Part shown: positions 40,122 through 49,307 of the stretch, in pieces
Layout of the letters: each line of letters opens with the position of its first letter
Numbering within the stretch: the first letter of the stretch is position 1
DNA from: Paludibacteraceae bacterium
GTDB lineage: Bacteria > Bacteroidota > Bacteroidia > Bacteroidales > Paludibacteraceae
Reading direction: 5' to 3'
DNA: 64,000 nt
Assembly (NCBI GenBank): GCA_016297215.1
Contig: JAEDGZ010000003.1
Span: 51,333 to 115,332, forward strand
Made by a program: the position numbers and the translations under genes
The notes under the pieces: model-generated
What the model saw: the letters and a program-made list of their open reading frames with translations, nothing else
Told to the model about the DNA's origin: nothing
Databases searched by the model: none

Positions 40122-40577
40122 ATGGATACTTTAAGTTACAAGACAGTGTCGGTAAACAAAGCAACCGCTCAGAAAGAGTGGGTTGTTATCGATGCTCAGG
40201 ACCAGATTCTTGGTCGTATGTGCTCGAAGGTGGCAAAACTGCTGCGCGGTAAGTACAAACCTTCGTACACTCCGAACGTAGATTGCGGCGACAACGTAAT
40301 CATCATCAACGCCGACAAGGTGCAGTTGACCGGCAACAAGTGGAACGACCGCGTGTATGTTCGCTATACGGGTTTCCCCGGTGGTCAGCGTGAGATGACT
40401 CCCGCACAGTTGATGGCGAAAGGTGCAGACCGCCTGATTATCAAGGTGGTAAAAGGTATGCTTCCGAAGAACCGTCTCGGTGCTCGCCAAATCACCAACC
40501 TGCACGTGTTCGCAGGTCCGGAGCACAACATGCAGGCTCAACAACCCAAAACAATTGATATCAACACCCTTAAATAA
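40122..40577 (+). CDS. rplM: 50S ribosomal protein L13
   Basis: A 151-residue protein with L13 signatures: 'WVVIDAQDQILGRMCSKVAK', 'LLRGKYKPSYTPNVDCGDNV', 'GKxx-type KMLPKNRLGARQ' region and 'LHVFAGPEHNMQAQQP'. I chose ATG 40122 ('MDTLSYKTVS'), where Bacteroidota L13 begins; the upstream GTG at 40077 lies in the leader. It is paired with rpsI in the usual order. Confidence 0.97.
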   Translation: MDTLSYKTVSVNKATAQKEWVVIDAQDQILGRMCSKVAKLLRGKYKPSYTPNVDCGDNVIIINADKVQLTGNKWNDRVYVRYTGFPGGQREMTPAQLMAKGADRLIIKVVKGMLPKNRLGARQITNLHVFAGPEHNMQAQQPKTIDINTLK

Positions 40578-40585
40578 TAGAAGCA

Positions 40586-40972
40586 ATGGAAGTAATTAAT
40601 GCATTAGGTCGTCGTAAATCGGCAGTAGCCCGCGTTTACGTTAGTGAAGGTGCAGGTAAGATAACGATTAACGGTCGTGATATCGAAACCTATTTCCCTT
40701 CTTCTATTCTTCGTTACATCGTGCTGCAACCGCTGAACAAGTTGGAGGTAGCCGAGAAGTACGATATCAAGGTGAACCTCGATGGTGGTGGTTTCAAAGG
40801 TCAGGCAGAGGCATTGCGTTTGGCAATCGCTCGTGCGCTGGTGAAAATCAACCCCGAGGACAAGGCTGCATTGAAGGCAGAAGGCTTTATGACTCGTGAT
40901 GCTCGTGAGGTAGAGCGTAAGAAACCGGGTCAACCCAAAGCACGCAAGCACTTCCAGTTCAGCAAGCGTTAA
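40586..40972 (+). CDS. rpsI: 30S ribosomal protein S9
   Basis: A 128-residue protein with 'ALGRRKSAVARVYVSEGAGK', 'GGGFKGQAEALRLAIARAL' and the C-terminal 'KARKHFQFSKR' tail that reaches the P-site tRNA. It follows rplM by 8 nt. A strong terminator hairpin lies downstream at 40987-41027. Confidence 0.97.
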   Translation: MEVINALGRRKSAVARVYVSEGAGKITINGRDIETYFPSSILRYIVLQPLNKLEVAEKYDIKVNLDGGGFKGQAEALRLAIARALVKINPEDKAALKAEGFMTRDAREVERKKPGQPKARKHFQFSKR

Positions 40973-40986
40973 TACGAACAACTCCA

Positions 40987-41027
40987 AATCGTGCAGATGT
41001 CTCTCGGGACCTACTGCACGATTCTTT
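40987..41027 (+). terminator. Terminator of rplM-rpsI
   Basis: A perfect 10-bp stem AATCGTGCAG (40987-40996) / CTGCACGATT (41014-41023), followed by CTTTT. Confidence 0.85.
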
Positions 41028-41075
41028 TGCGTTGCCTAAAAGCAGTTCTCGCTTGTTAGAGGGAGACTATGGTGC

Positions 41076-41138
41076 CTAGAAAAACTAGAAATCCTAGAGA
41101 TTCTAGAAATTCTATAGAATCTAGAAATTCTAGGGAAA
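41076..41138. repeat. 9-bp-period CTAG array upstream of rpsB
   Basis: Seven 9-bp units, six starting CTAG and one CTATAGAAT. This variant unit joins the CTAG family to the CTATAGAA array at 27632-27748. It lies between the rpsI terminator and rpsB. Confidence 0.85.
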
Positions 41139-41222
41139 TGGTGGTTCCTCTGATGTAGGGCAGGCGCGGAAGCACGGAGAGAAAACAAAACAAATAAAAC
41201 AAAACATCAAAAACTTACAGAA

Positions 41223-42089
41223 ATGAGAACGAATTTTGACCAACTTCTCGAAGCAGGTTGCCATTTCGGGCACCTGAAACGCAAATGGAATCCCGCAATG
41301 GCTCCTTATATATATATGGAGCGCAACGGTATCCACATCATTGACCTGAACAAGACCGCTGTTAAGATTGACGAGGCAGCAGAGGCACTGAAAAACTTGG
41401 CTAAGTCTGGTCGCAAGGTGCTGTTCGTAGGTACGAAGAAACAAGCACAAGACGTAGTTGCCGCTCACGCACAAGAGGTAAGCATGCCTTACATCACGGA
41501 GCGTTGGGCTGGTGGTATGCTGACCAACTTCCCCACGATTCGCAAGGCTGTGAAGAAGATGGCCACCATCGACAAGATGACCACCGACGGCACTTTCGAT
41601 AACATCTCGAAGCGCGAGAAACTGCAAATCACCCGTCAACGCGAGAAGTTGGAGAAGAACCTCGGTTCTATCGCTGACATGACCCGTCTGCCGAGCGCCG
41701 TGTTCGTAGTGGACGTGATGAAAGAGCACATTGCTGTGGCAGAGGCTAACCGTCTGGGTATTCCCGTATTCGGTATTGTAGATACTAACTCGAACCCGAA
41801 CAACATTGACTTCGTTATCCCTGCAAACGATGACGCAACGAACTCTATTGACGTGATTCTGAGCGCTGTATGCGGTGCAATCCGCGAGGGCTTGGAGGAG
41901 CGCAAGGTAGAGAAAGCCGACGAGGAAGCAGCACAGGCACAGGCCAACACCGAGGCACCTGCTCCCAAGGAGCGTCGCCAGCGCGTTCGCAAAGCTGCTG
42001 CAGACAAGGCAGAGAAGCCTGCTGAGGCACCCGTAGAGGCTGCTCCCGCAGAGGAAGCACCGGCAGCAGAGGCTCCCGTAGCAGAGTAA
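41223..42089 (+). CDS. rpsB: 30S ribosomal protein S2
   Basis: A 288-residue protein. 'LLEAGCHFGHLKRKWNPAMA', 'VLFVGTKKQAQDVVAAHAQE', 'RWAGGMLTNFPTIRK' and 'GIPVFGIVDTNSNPNNIDFV' are S2 signatures. The last 55 residues form an Ala/Pro/Glu-rich tail, longer than in proteobacteria but usual in Bacteroidota. It is co-transcribed with tsf (31-nt gap). Confidence 0.97.
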   Translation: MRTNFDQLLEAGCHFGHLKRKWNPAMAPYIYMERNGIHIIDLNKTAVKIDEAAEALKNLAKSGRKVLFVGTKKQAQDVVAAHAQEVSMPYITERWAGGMLTNFPTIRKAVKKMATIDKMTTDGTFDNISKREKLQITRQREKLEKNLGSIADMTRLPSAVFVVDVMKEHIAVAEANRLGIPVFGIVDTNSNPNNIDFVIPANDDATNSIDVILSAVCGAIREGLEERKVEKADEEAAQAQANTEAPAPKERRQRVRKAAADKAEKPAEAPVEAAPAEEAPAAEAPVAE

Positions 42090-42120
42090 TTGATTAAACC
42101 GTAAAATTGGAGAATAGAAT

Positions 42121-43110
42121 ATGGCTGTTTCATTAGCAGATATTAAGAAACTGCGCGACATCACCGGCGCAGGTATGATGGACGTCAAGAAGGCTCTGGA
42201 AGAGGCCAACGGCGACTTCGAGGTAGCAAAAGACCTGCTCCGCAAGCGCGGTCAGGCTATCGCTGCCAAGCGCAGCGACCGCGAGGCATCGGAGGGTTGC
42301 GTATTGGCAAAGGCAGAGAACGGTTTTGGCGCTATCGTAGCCGTGAAGTGCGAGACGGACTTCGTGGCGAAGAACGCTGACTTCGTAGGATTGGTGAAAC
42401 TGATTCTCGACGTAGCCATGAACCACAAGCCTGCAGACTTGGAGGCATTGAAGGCTATCAAGGTAGGCGACCTGACGGTGGCTGAGTTGGTAACCGAGCG
42501 TTCGGGTGTAACGGGCGAGAAGATGGAGCTGAGCGACTATGCTTTCCTGAGTGCTCCGAAGGTAGATGCTTACAACCACCTTGGCAACAAGTTGTCGTCG
42601 CTGGTGGCAGTAGCCAACGCTGATGCAGACCAAGAGACCGTTCACGGTATCTCGATGCAGGTGGCTGCTATGTCGCCCATCGCGCTGGATGCTGACCATG
42701 TAGCGCAAGAGGTGAAGGACAAAGAGTTGGCAGTGGCTGTGGAGAAGACCAAGCAAGACGAGGTCAACAAAGCCGTTGAGAACGCACTGCGCAAGGCAGG
42801 TATCAACCCCGCGCACGCAGACAGCGACGAGCATATCGACTCAAACACCGCTAAGGGCTGGCTCACCGAGGAGCAGGCTGCACAGGCTCGCGAGATTCGT
42901 GCCAACGTACCCGCAGAGGCAGAGCAGCAAATCAACATGAAGAAAGTGGAGATGATTGCGCAAGGTCGTCTCGGCAAGTTCTTGAAAGAGAACACTTTGG
43001 TAGAGCAAGCATACATCATGAGCGAGACCAAAGAGTTGGTAAAGGACGTGCTGAAGAAGAACAACGTGCAGGTGAGCGATTTCCGTCGCGTAACCTTGAA
43101 CGAGGAGTAA
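42121..43110 (+). CDS. tsf: Translation elongation factor Ts
   Basis: A 329-residue protein with the N-terminal UBA-like domain ('IKKLRDITGAGMMDVKKALE') and the core 'GAIVAVKCETDFVAKNADFV' with the TDFV motif that contacts EF-Tu. A helical insertion (about residues 180-270) makes it longer than E. coli EF-Ts, as expected for Bacteroidota. It exchanges GDP for GTP on EF-Tu. It ends the rpsB operon at a strong hairpin. Confidence 0.96.
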   Translation: MAVSLADIKKLRDITGAGMMDVKKALEEANGDFEVAKDLLRKRGQAIAAKRSDREASEGCVLAKAENGFGAIVAVKCETDFVAKNADFVGLVKLILDVAMNHKPADLEALKAIKVGDLTVAELVTERSGVTGEKMELSDYAFLSAPKVDAYNHLGNKLSSLVAVANADADQETVHGISMQVAAMSPIALDADHVAQEVKDKELAVAVEKTKQDEVNKAVENALRKAGINPAHADSDEHIDSNTAKGWLTEEQAAQAREIRANVPAEAEQQINMKKVEMIAQGRLGKFLKENTLVEQAYIMSETKELVKDVLKKNNVQVSDFRRVTLNEE

Positions 43111-43137
43111 TAAATCCTCTTACATAAATAGAAAAAT

Positions 43138-43176
43138 AGGCTGTCTAACAAGTCAAGTTAGGCAGTCTCTTTTTTG
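43138..43176 (+). terminator. Terminator after tsf (first part of module R1)
   Basis: A 12-bp stem 43138-43149 / 43157-43168 with two G:T pairs, then CTCTTTTTT. It is also the left end of dispersed module R1. Confidence 0.85.
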
Positions 43177-43241
43177 TTTGTGGATGGCTTATAAGGGGCT
43201 AAAATCACCGCCAAAACCTTCGTTTTGTTCCAAAACGCCCG
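43138..43241 (+). repeat. Dispersed module R1, copy 2, followed by palindrome at 43243-43256
   Basis: The same module as 20544-20648: terminator-like hairpin, core with ATGGCTTATAAGGGGCTAAA, hairpin CGTTTTG-ttc-CAAAACG, ending CGCCCG. Here it is followed by a different palindrome, CCCGACAAGTCGGG, instead of element A. A partial repeat of the hairpin half (GACTTGTTAGACAACCTC) follows at about 43275. Confidence 0.85.
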
Positions 43242-43377
43242 TCCCGACAAGTCGGGGCATCACCAGTATAAGACTTGTTAGACAACCTCATTTATGAAAT
43301 AAAGATCGATAGGTCAAAATGCAGCCCCCAAAAAATAGTATCTATAGTCTTTTTGCCGTCTATAAGTGATGGGTAAA

Positions 43378-43824
43378 CTATAATACAAATTTTGCAAAAC
43401 GTTGTTTTCGCTTCATTTGTAGGGAACCTTTGTCGTTTTGCTCAATGTACTTAATGATATAGACAGCCCCTCTGTTCATTTGCTCGGCAGGGATAGGATA
43501 TACGGATATACCGGCTATGACCTCACACTGATATACCAATCTGCCTGACCAGTCAAATATCTGCAATATATTGCCGTTCGTAGGGTTCGGCACATAGACC
43601 ACGCGCGTGGGAGCGTCATAGTTGATAGAATCAACGCCGATGGTGAGGTATTTATCAGCATCTGCACCTGCAGCAAGCGTAGTAACCTGCAAGGGAGCGG
43701 CACAGTCTCTACGAGTTTGCCTGTGTAGTCGTAGATATTGAGGTGTGGGTAGCCGTCTGCCGACTCGGGCAAGTAATTGTGTAGGTACCTCTACCTCGCG
43801 TTGCACAACGATGGATCTTTGCAT
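43378..43824 (-). pseudogene. Broken gene for a secreted protein C-terminal sorting domain
   Basis: Two overlapping minus-strand frames carry parts of one protein. Frame one ends '...YPHLNIYDYTGKLVETVPLP'; the other continues 'LQVTTLAAGADADKYLTIGV', '...VVYVPNPTNGNILQIFDWSG' and '...RGAVYIIKYIEQ'. Together they resemble the end of a secreted protein with a type IX sorting domain. The frame changes near 43695, and no start or signal peptide lies upstream, so a single-base indel plus N-terminal loss is likely. It is the last element of the protease locus. Confidence 0.65.
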
Positions 43825-44006
43825 ACCTTATGCAGAGAGTGCTGAAGAGTAAAAATACATCCACAAAACAACTTCTTGTTCCAAAATATGGATTTCTGCT
43901 ACGTGCATTATATACTTGCTTCCTATCGCAAATATTGTATGTATTGACAACGCCTATAGTTTGAGAAAGTTGTAAATATCAACCAAAAAGAAAAAAAAAT
44001 CTTCTT

Positions 44007-45098
44007 CTATTGGTACAAATATTTCTTGCCGTTTTCAATATATATACAACCGCGTTGCCGTTCTTTCGGGTCTACTACTTGTCCCAAGATATTGAATATA
44101 ATGTTCTCTGTATCATTTGGACGTACATTTTCTATTGCGGTCCAACCTTGGGGCTTGATATTACATACCATTGTGCAGTTGTAACCAGAATAGGAAGTAC
44201 CATCCGGATTGAGATTTGTTAGCAAATAGTATCCATTTGCTGTTCCATTCCATCCCCAATCAACATGGTAATAATATATACCATCTATCACTTTATATCC
44301 GTCTAATATAAAACAATGTCCAGACTTACCTTGTGCGGGACTTCCTGCAAAAATAATGGGCATACCCGCTTTCGTTTGTTCTCTGATAGTGGGTTCCCAA
44401 TCATATTCAAACAATTCTTCCGGATCTCCGGGATAATTGAGCGTTGAATAATGTGCTACTTTAGAGTCAAAACTGAAATTGTTTTTTAGGGCACTTGGGA
44501 CTTTTTCTGTGGAAATTCCACTTCCATCTGCGCTGTATTGCATATTTAAGGACGCTCCACATGCTAACATAAGTTCTGCAACAGCATCTCCTTGAGCTTC
44601 TGTATAATTCCCGTACACATAATGTGGAAGGATATTGTTCCACTGAAAAGCATGATCTTCAAGATTTATCGTTTGAGCACCGGCACTACCCCCGCTATAT
44701 GTTACAAGTCCTTTTCCACAGCTGGGATAACGATAATAAGCCATTACAGAAGCCATCGCTGTTGCTACACAACCTGTTACTGCACGTTTACCATTCACAA
44801 TAGGACACAGATTGTTGTAAGGCTCCCCTTGGTCAAAAGAAATCTTTCCGAGTAAGGGTTCTTGCTCGTCTGTTATATCCTCTGCATAGGAAAAAGAGAA
44901 AAATTTCGAGGCAGACTCACCTCTTGTTATTTCTTGGGCAGCTTTTTGATAAAAGCTTAGAAAATCTTCTTGCTCCTTGGACAGCGCTTGTATGATAGAT
45001 GAAGGATCGTCCAAATAGTATGGTTGTAAACTATTCTCTGCGGACGTTGCTAAAGAGGTAGTTGTGATGAGTCCAACTACGAGAAACCAGTGTTTCAT
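44007..45098 (-). CDS. C10 (streptopain-like) cysteine protease with C-terminal sorting segment
   Basis: A 363-residue protein with a signal peptide (1 to about 20). The catalytic Cys lies in 'TGCVATAMASVMAYYRYP' (about 109) and the catalytic His in 'SGHCFILDGY' (about 260); 'HVDWGWNGTANGYYLL' completes the C10 site. The C-terminus 'NIIFNILGQVVDP' and 'GCIYIENGKKYL' is a short sorting-like segment. The prodomain is short, about 85 residues. It is probably secreted by the type IX system and degrades external protein. ATG 45098 was preferred to 45110. It follows the M6 protease gene by 24 nt. Confidence 0.9.
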   Translation of the reverse strand: MKHWFLVVGLITTTSLATSAENSLQPYYLDDPSSIIQALSKEQEDFLSFYQKAAQEITRGESASKFFSFSYAEDITDEQEPLLGKISFDQGEPYNNLCPIVNGKRAVTGCVATAMASVMAYYRYPSCGKGLVTYSGGSAGAQTINLEDHAFQWNNILPHYVYGNYTEAQGDAVAELMLACGASLNMQYSADGSGISTEKVPSALKNNFSFDSKVAHYSTLNYPGDPEELFEYDWEPTIREQTKAGMPIIFAGSPAQGKSGHCFILDGYKVIDGIYYYHVDWGWNGTANGYYLLTNLNPDGTSYSGYNCTMVCNIKPQGWTAIENVRPNDTENIIFNILGQVVDPKERQRGCIYIENGKKYLYQ

Positions 45099-45122
45099 AG
45101 TGATTACCATTATTTGTAAAAG

Positions 45123-47954
45123 TTAATAAATCATTTTACCATAAGAGGACTTACGAAGTAGCTTTGATGATTTTGCTTTGAGTTTGAGAATATACATTTC
45201 TCCTTTCTGTAAATGTTGGGTTGGAATAAACACACTCACATTTCCATACGGAATAGAGAAAGATTCTATCAGTTCTCCTTGAAGGTTGAATATCAAGAGT
45301 TCTTGTAGTCCATCTGCTATTTCTGGCAATTCAACAAAATATTGTCCGTCTTGCGTTTGCTGTACAACCATTTGTTGACTAACATTGTTATCAGGTAGGG
45401 TGGTAACGACTTGTATTACTGACAACGGAGAAAAGTGCTCCTCACAGCTTTCTTTCTTATATTCATAAGCTTGCACGGCAAAATAGTATGAGGTTGAAGG
45501 TGTTAGGTCTCGAAAGATAGCACGAGATGTACTACCTGACAATTCTCGTTCTGTTCCTTGAAAAATGTAATGTGTTGTTTTGTCAAATGTTGCGGTGAAA
45601 TCATCAATCACACAACTACCATTACCGCCTTCATGTTCATAGGTAATACGAAACTTTGTGTATTTCTCTTCCTCAGAAAATAAATACTGTTTGGTAACAT
45701 TTTTGGTCGTAGCTTTCATTGGGACATTAGCTATGATATGCCATTGTCCATCTTCCCATCCTTCTACCGTGAACGAGCCTCCGGTTGTAGGAGAAGATAT
45801 GGTAGAAGTAAGATTATTTGATACCCAGAAATGGATAGACGATGGAACAGACGTAAATGCGCATGAAGTTATTTGCTGTCCTGTCTGAGTGAAGGCAACT
45901 GCTTTGCCGGAGTAGGAGACTGTCTGGATCTGATCTACGAAATTTGCGCTCCAACCTTGTTCTTGTATCTCATCAAGAGACGAAAAGTTACTAAAATCTT
46001 GTACATAGGTACTTTGTTCGTTTGTATAGTAGTAAAGAGTTAGATAGTAAAAGTCTGCATCTTCTTGTGGTTCCCATTGAGCTGTGAACGATGTGGATGA
46101 TATATTAATAGGTTCAAGTAGCTGGGGTTGATGAATGTATATGGGACGTGGAGAGTAACCTTCTATTTGCAGTTGGTTAGCAAACTGTTCATCATCTGAC
46201 TCAATGGTGATATAGGCTTTCCTTGACGTGCATTCTTGCTTGTGAGGTATGTAGCGTATGAATAGTGCTACAGAATCATATTTGTTCTCAGGGACTATCC
46301 TTGTTAGGGTATCGCTATCGGTATGCCATGTTACTCCTTCGTCTATACTATACTCGAAATAGGACGAGGAACAGTAGATTTTATATGTTGATGACGCTAT
46401 ATTCTTTGTAACCACACTAACAGTGTCTATCTCGATGGAAACGATACCGCCATCGTATGTGGTCGTTAGTATATCGGTTATCTCAGGTACAAAAAAGAAC
46501 CCTTTATCTGTTTGTTGCCCAAAACGGAACGAAATAGCATTATTATCTTGCACCTTGATATTAGTGATGGTTTGACTGGTCATCATTGTGCCATCATTAT
46601 AGGTTGGTATCCACGAGGTGATACCACCGGTTCCGGGAAAAAGATCCGCCGGTGTGCTGCGAATAGGGTTTACTACATTCGCACTAACAATAGCAAATCC
46701 CAAAGGAACACTATTATTAAAAGTATTGTATTGCCATTTACTATAAGAAAAGGTGATGTGTGAAATCATCATGCCTGTGCCCACGAGAGCTCCATTATTA
46801 GAATCCCATCCAACAGCTTGCCGATTCTCCAAAAGAAAATACTCATCGGGGGAAGGAGTCAGAGGGAGCAGGTTATGTGCAGAGTTCGCTATCAAATAAG
46901 CTTGGTTTGATGTCTCTATAGGAGGTAGATTACAAAGCGTTGCAGTATGGAGTTGTTCTGGCTTTAACCAACCCATTGCAAACCGCTCGAAAGCGGTATA
47001 GGTAGGTGGCGTGTTTCCGCTATTGTTGTAGCTACCCGTACACATTACATCCCAAGAGCCTACTGTGTAGGTCTCACCCTCCACTGTATTGTATAGATCT
47101 GGAAGACCTAAAGCATGTCCAAACTCATGACAATATGTACCTATGCCTGCTTGCGTATTGCCTTTGGAACTACAATACTCTGAAATGACCAAATAACCTT
47201 TAATGTATTTTCCACTAAAGCGATTGGCGCTATTGACCATGTTATAGTGAGGCCAGATGGTATTGGCACTTGCCCCTTCTGCCTCATTATGACCGGCTAC
47301 AATAATGGATATGTTGTCAACATTACCATCAAGGTTATTGTCATACACAGAGAAATCAATACCTGCCGCACTTGCTAAAGTAGCTGCTTCTATGACAAGC
47401 TCGCTCACATTCTTATCATGAGATGATGATGTATTGGCTCCGTAATAAGCCATTTCATGCGCTAAGTTATAAGGACCAAATACATCGTAAATGATAGTTA
47501 GTGCGTTGTTGGATGAAGCCTTGAAATATTCTTGCACAGAGCCGGTGGCACTGGGATGACTACCACCATTTCCATTGAAAAAATCTTTGAATTTAGCAAC
47601 AGGATCTGACAAGGTAAATTGTTCATCCGTAAAATTCACTAATACAACAGGAATGCGTATCGTGCCGGAGGAGGGAACGTAACTATTTACCAATTCTTTT
47701 TGTGGGGCATTCTTATGGTTTATTCGTATGGTATCTGCATTAATATCTGCACCGACATAAGAGCCTTCTATGATTTTTCCGGATAGGGTAGTTAAGTAAT
47801 GACCATACTCGTCTCCTCTCAAATATACATAATCTATGGAACCATCCGAATTGGTATATGGTATAGGTTCCGGAGTGGCAATCACTGCCCATGAAGGAAG
47901 AATGGTACCCATGAACAGCAATAATGATAGTATAAGACAAGTACGGTTTTTCAT
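45123..47954 (-). CDS. Secreted M6-family metalloprotease with type IX sorting domain
   Basis: A 943-residue protein with a signal peptide (1 to about 23), the M6/immune-inhibitor A catalytic domain (about 95-450) with zinc motif 'HEFGHALGLPDLY' near residue 276 and downstream 'GSWDVMCTGSY' (Met-turn). Beta-sandwich and fibronectin-like domains follow (about 620-850, 'SSTSFTAQWEPQEDADFYYL'). The last 80 residues ('LLIFNLQGELIESFSI', 'GEMYILKLKAKS') form a type A sorting domain. It should be a surface or secreted endopeptidase. Its gene lies between the BIG2 lipoprotein and the C10 protease. Confidence 0.9.
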   Translation of the reverse strand: MKNRTCLILSLLLFMGTILPSWAVIATPEPIPYTNSDGSIDYVYLRGDEYGHYLTTLSGKIIEGSYVGADINADTIRINHKNAPQKELVNSYVPSSGTIRIPVVLVNFTDEQFTLSDPVAKFKDFFNGNGGSHPSATGSVQEYFKASSNNALTIIYDVFGPYNLAHEMAYYGANTSSSHDKNVSELVIEAATLASAAGIDFSVYDNNLDGNVDNISIIVAGHNEAEGASANTIWPHYNMVNSANRFSGKYIKGYLVISEYCSSKGNTQAGIGTYCHEFGHALGLPDLYNTVEGETYTVGSWDVMCTGSYNNSGNTPPTYTAFERFAMGWLKPEQLHTATLCNLPPIETSNQAYLIANSAHNLLPLTPSPDEYFLLENRQAVGWDSNNGALVGTGMMISHITFSYSKWQYNTFNNSVPLGFAIVSANVVNPIRSTPADLFPGTGGITSWIPTYNDGTMMTSQTITNIKVQDNNAISFRFGQQTDKGFFFVPEITDILTTTYDGGIVSIEIDTVSVVTKNIASSTYKIYCSSSYFEYSIDEGVTWHTDSDTLTRIVPENKYDSVALFIRYIPHKQECTSRKAYITIESDDEQFANQLQIEGYSPRPIYIHQPQLLEPINISSTSFTAQWEPQEDADFYYLTLYYYTNEQSTYVQDFSNFSSLDEIQEQGWSANFVDQIQTVSYSGKAVAFTQTGQQITSCAFTSVPSSIHFWVSNNLTSTISSPTTGGSFTVEGWEDGQWHIIANVPMKATTKNVTKQYLFSEEEKYTKFRITYEHEGGNGSCVIDDFTATFDKTTHYIFQGTERELSGSTSRAIFRDLTPSTSYYFAVQAYEYKKESCEEHFSPLSVIQVVTTLPDNNVSQQMVVQQTQDGQYFVELPEIADGLQELLIFNLQGELIESFSIPYGNVSVFIPTQHLQKGEMYILKLKAKSSKLLRKSSYGKMIY

Positions 47955-47970
47955 ATATCTTATATTTGGA

Positions 47971-48009
47971 ACACAAGACCGCCAAACGATATCGTTGACG
48001 GTCTTGTGC
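47971..48009. terminator. Large inverted repeat after the BIG2 lipoprotein gene
   Basis: CACAAGACCG (47972-47981) pairs with CGGTCTTGTG (47999-48008), and the interior AACGATATCGTT is also palindromic. No clear T-run follows on the minus strand, so it may stabilise or partly terminate the transcript. Confidence 0.55.
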
Positions 48010-48027
48010 TGATAATCAATGATATAC

Positions 48028-49278
48028 TTATTTCTTAATACGAAGAGTATTCATTCCACGCAATGCCTCTAATTTTTTGGCTAAAGCAGGGCAATCTTGT
48101 TTGATGATAGGAACATTCAGTTCTACAAGACGGGGTGCAGCCTCGCCGGTAGGAAGTTCGCCGTATGTGTACTCAATCACATCATCGTATTGCATAGCTT
48201 CACTCACCCAAGTAATAATACCTGTTTCTGGGTCTTGATCAAAATCTCCTCCCCAAGCACCGCCAAACGGTTTGAAGCGAATGATATTATACTCGACAGG
48301 GAACATATAATCAGATACAGGAGATGTCGTTTCATAAATACCGAAATATCCTTCTGTAATCAGTCCGTCAGGAATGTAAGAACTATAATAGCCATTTTCG
48401 GGGTAGCCCTCTGCTGTTGTATGCCACTCCATAGTCTCAAGTACTGTCCCGGAAATGGCCTCTGCAGCAACAGCGAGGTTCTTATAAGCAGCGGAAAGCT
48501 GGCTTTTATCGTTTGCTTTCACTGCCGCATTATAATCTTCGGTAAATTGGTGTAAAGCTGCCATATAAGCAGTTTCATCTACGGCACCGCTCTTTGCATC
48601 TTGAGGCATTATTGTATCAGCTTTGTTATAACCAATACTCCAATCTCCCAATATAAACGATGCACCTTGTCCGCCATTCATCCATTTAGGTCCATAGAAG
48701 AACGGAGCTTTCACACTGATATAAGAAGCATAAGTGCTACCATCCAATTCGCCCGAATTGTTCACATAGAAACCATCAGCGCACAACCAATATTCCACCT
48801 CTGCAAGATAGCAGGTAAATTTCTTACCGGTGCTCTCTGTGATGATATAGGTCTTAGAAGGATCATATGCCGTTGTATCAATATCAAAAAGCAATGCATT
48901 GGTAAACAGCAGGTTCTCGTAGTACGTTTTGATAGTAACTACGCAGGTGTCGCTAAACTGACCGCAGGAAACAATAATATTAGCAGTTCCGTAATCCAGC
49001 GCTTCAATATAGCCTTTGTTGGTTACAGATACAATCGTGGAATCAGAAGTAGCCCATTTTACTGCTGTACTTGTCGCGCCTTCAGGGAGCAACTTGTAGG
49101 AAAGACGTGTAGTTTCACCTATTGAAAGTGTTAACTCACCGGGTTCTACTACGATACCTTCTACTCCATCGGTATCACCATTACCTCCGGGTTGATCTGG
49201 TGTAGGCGTTTTAGGATCGCAACTTACAAAAGCAACTGCTGCACATAGCAACATAATGCTGAAGAATTTTGTTTTCAT
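48028..49278 (-). CDS. SusC/D-linked lipoprotein with BIG2 domain
   Basis: A 416-residue protein with a lipobox ('AAVAFVSCDPK', Cys about 20), a Pro/Gly-rich linker and a bacterial Ig-like 2 domain (about 42-117, 'LSIGETTRLSYKLLPEGATS', 'VSVTNKGYIEALDYGTANII'). The C-terminal 290 residues hold no motif I can name; they are rich in Tyr, Trp and acidic residues. The position right after susD suggests a surface-exposed ligand-binding lipoprotein. Confidence 0.8.
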   Translation of the reverse strand: MKTKFFSIMLLCAAVAFVSCDPKTPTPDQPGGNGDTDGVEGIVVEPGELTLSIGETTRLSYKLLPEGATSTAVKWATSDSTIVSVTNKGYIEALDYGTANIIVSCGQFSDTCVVTIKTYYENLLFTNALLFDIDTTAYDPSKTYIITESTGKKFTCYLAEVEYWLCADGFYVNNSGELDGSTYASYISVKAPFFYGPKWMNGGQGASFILGDWSIGYNKADTIMPQDAKSGAVDETAYMAALHQFTEDYNAAVKANDKSQLSAAYKNLAVAAEAISGTVLETMEWHTTAEGYPENGYYSSYIPDGLITEGYFGIYETTSPVSDYMFPVEYNIIRFKPFGGAWGGDFDQDPETGIITWVSEAMQYDDVIEYTYGELPTGEAAPRLVELNVPIIKQDCPALAKKLEALRGMNTLRIKK

Positions 49279-49307
49279 AATTTCTAAAAATTAATGGTTA
49301 GTAATTG

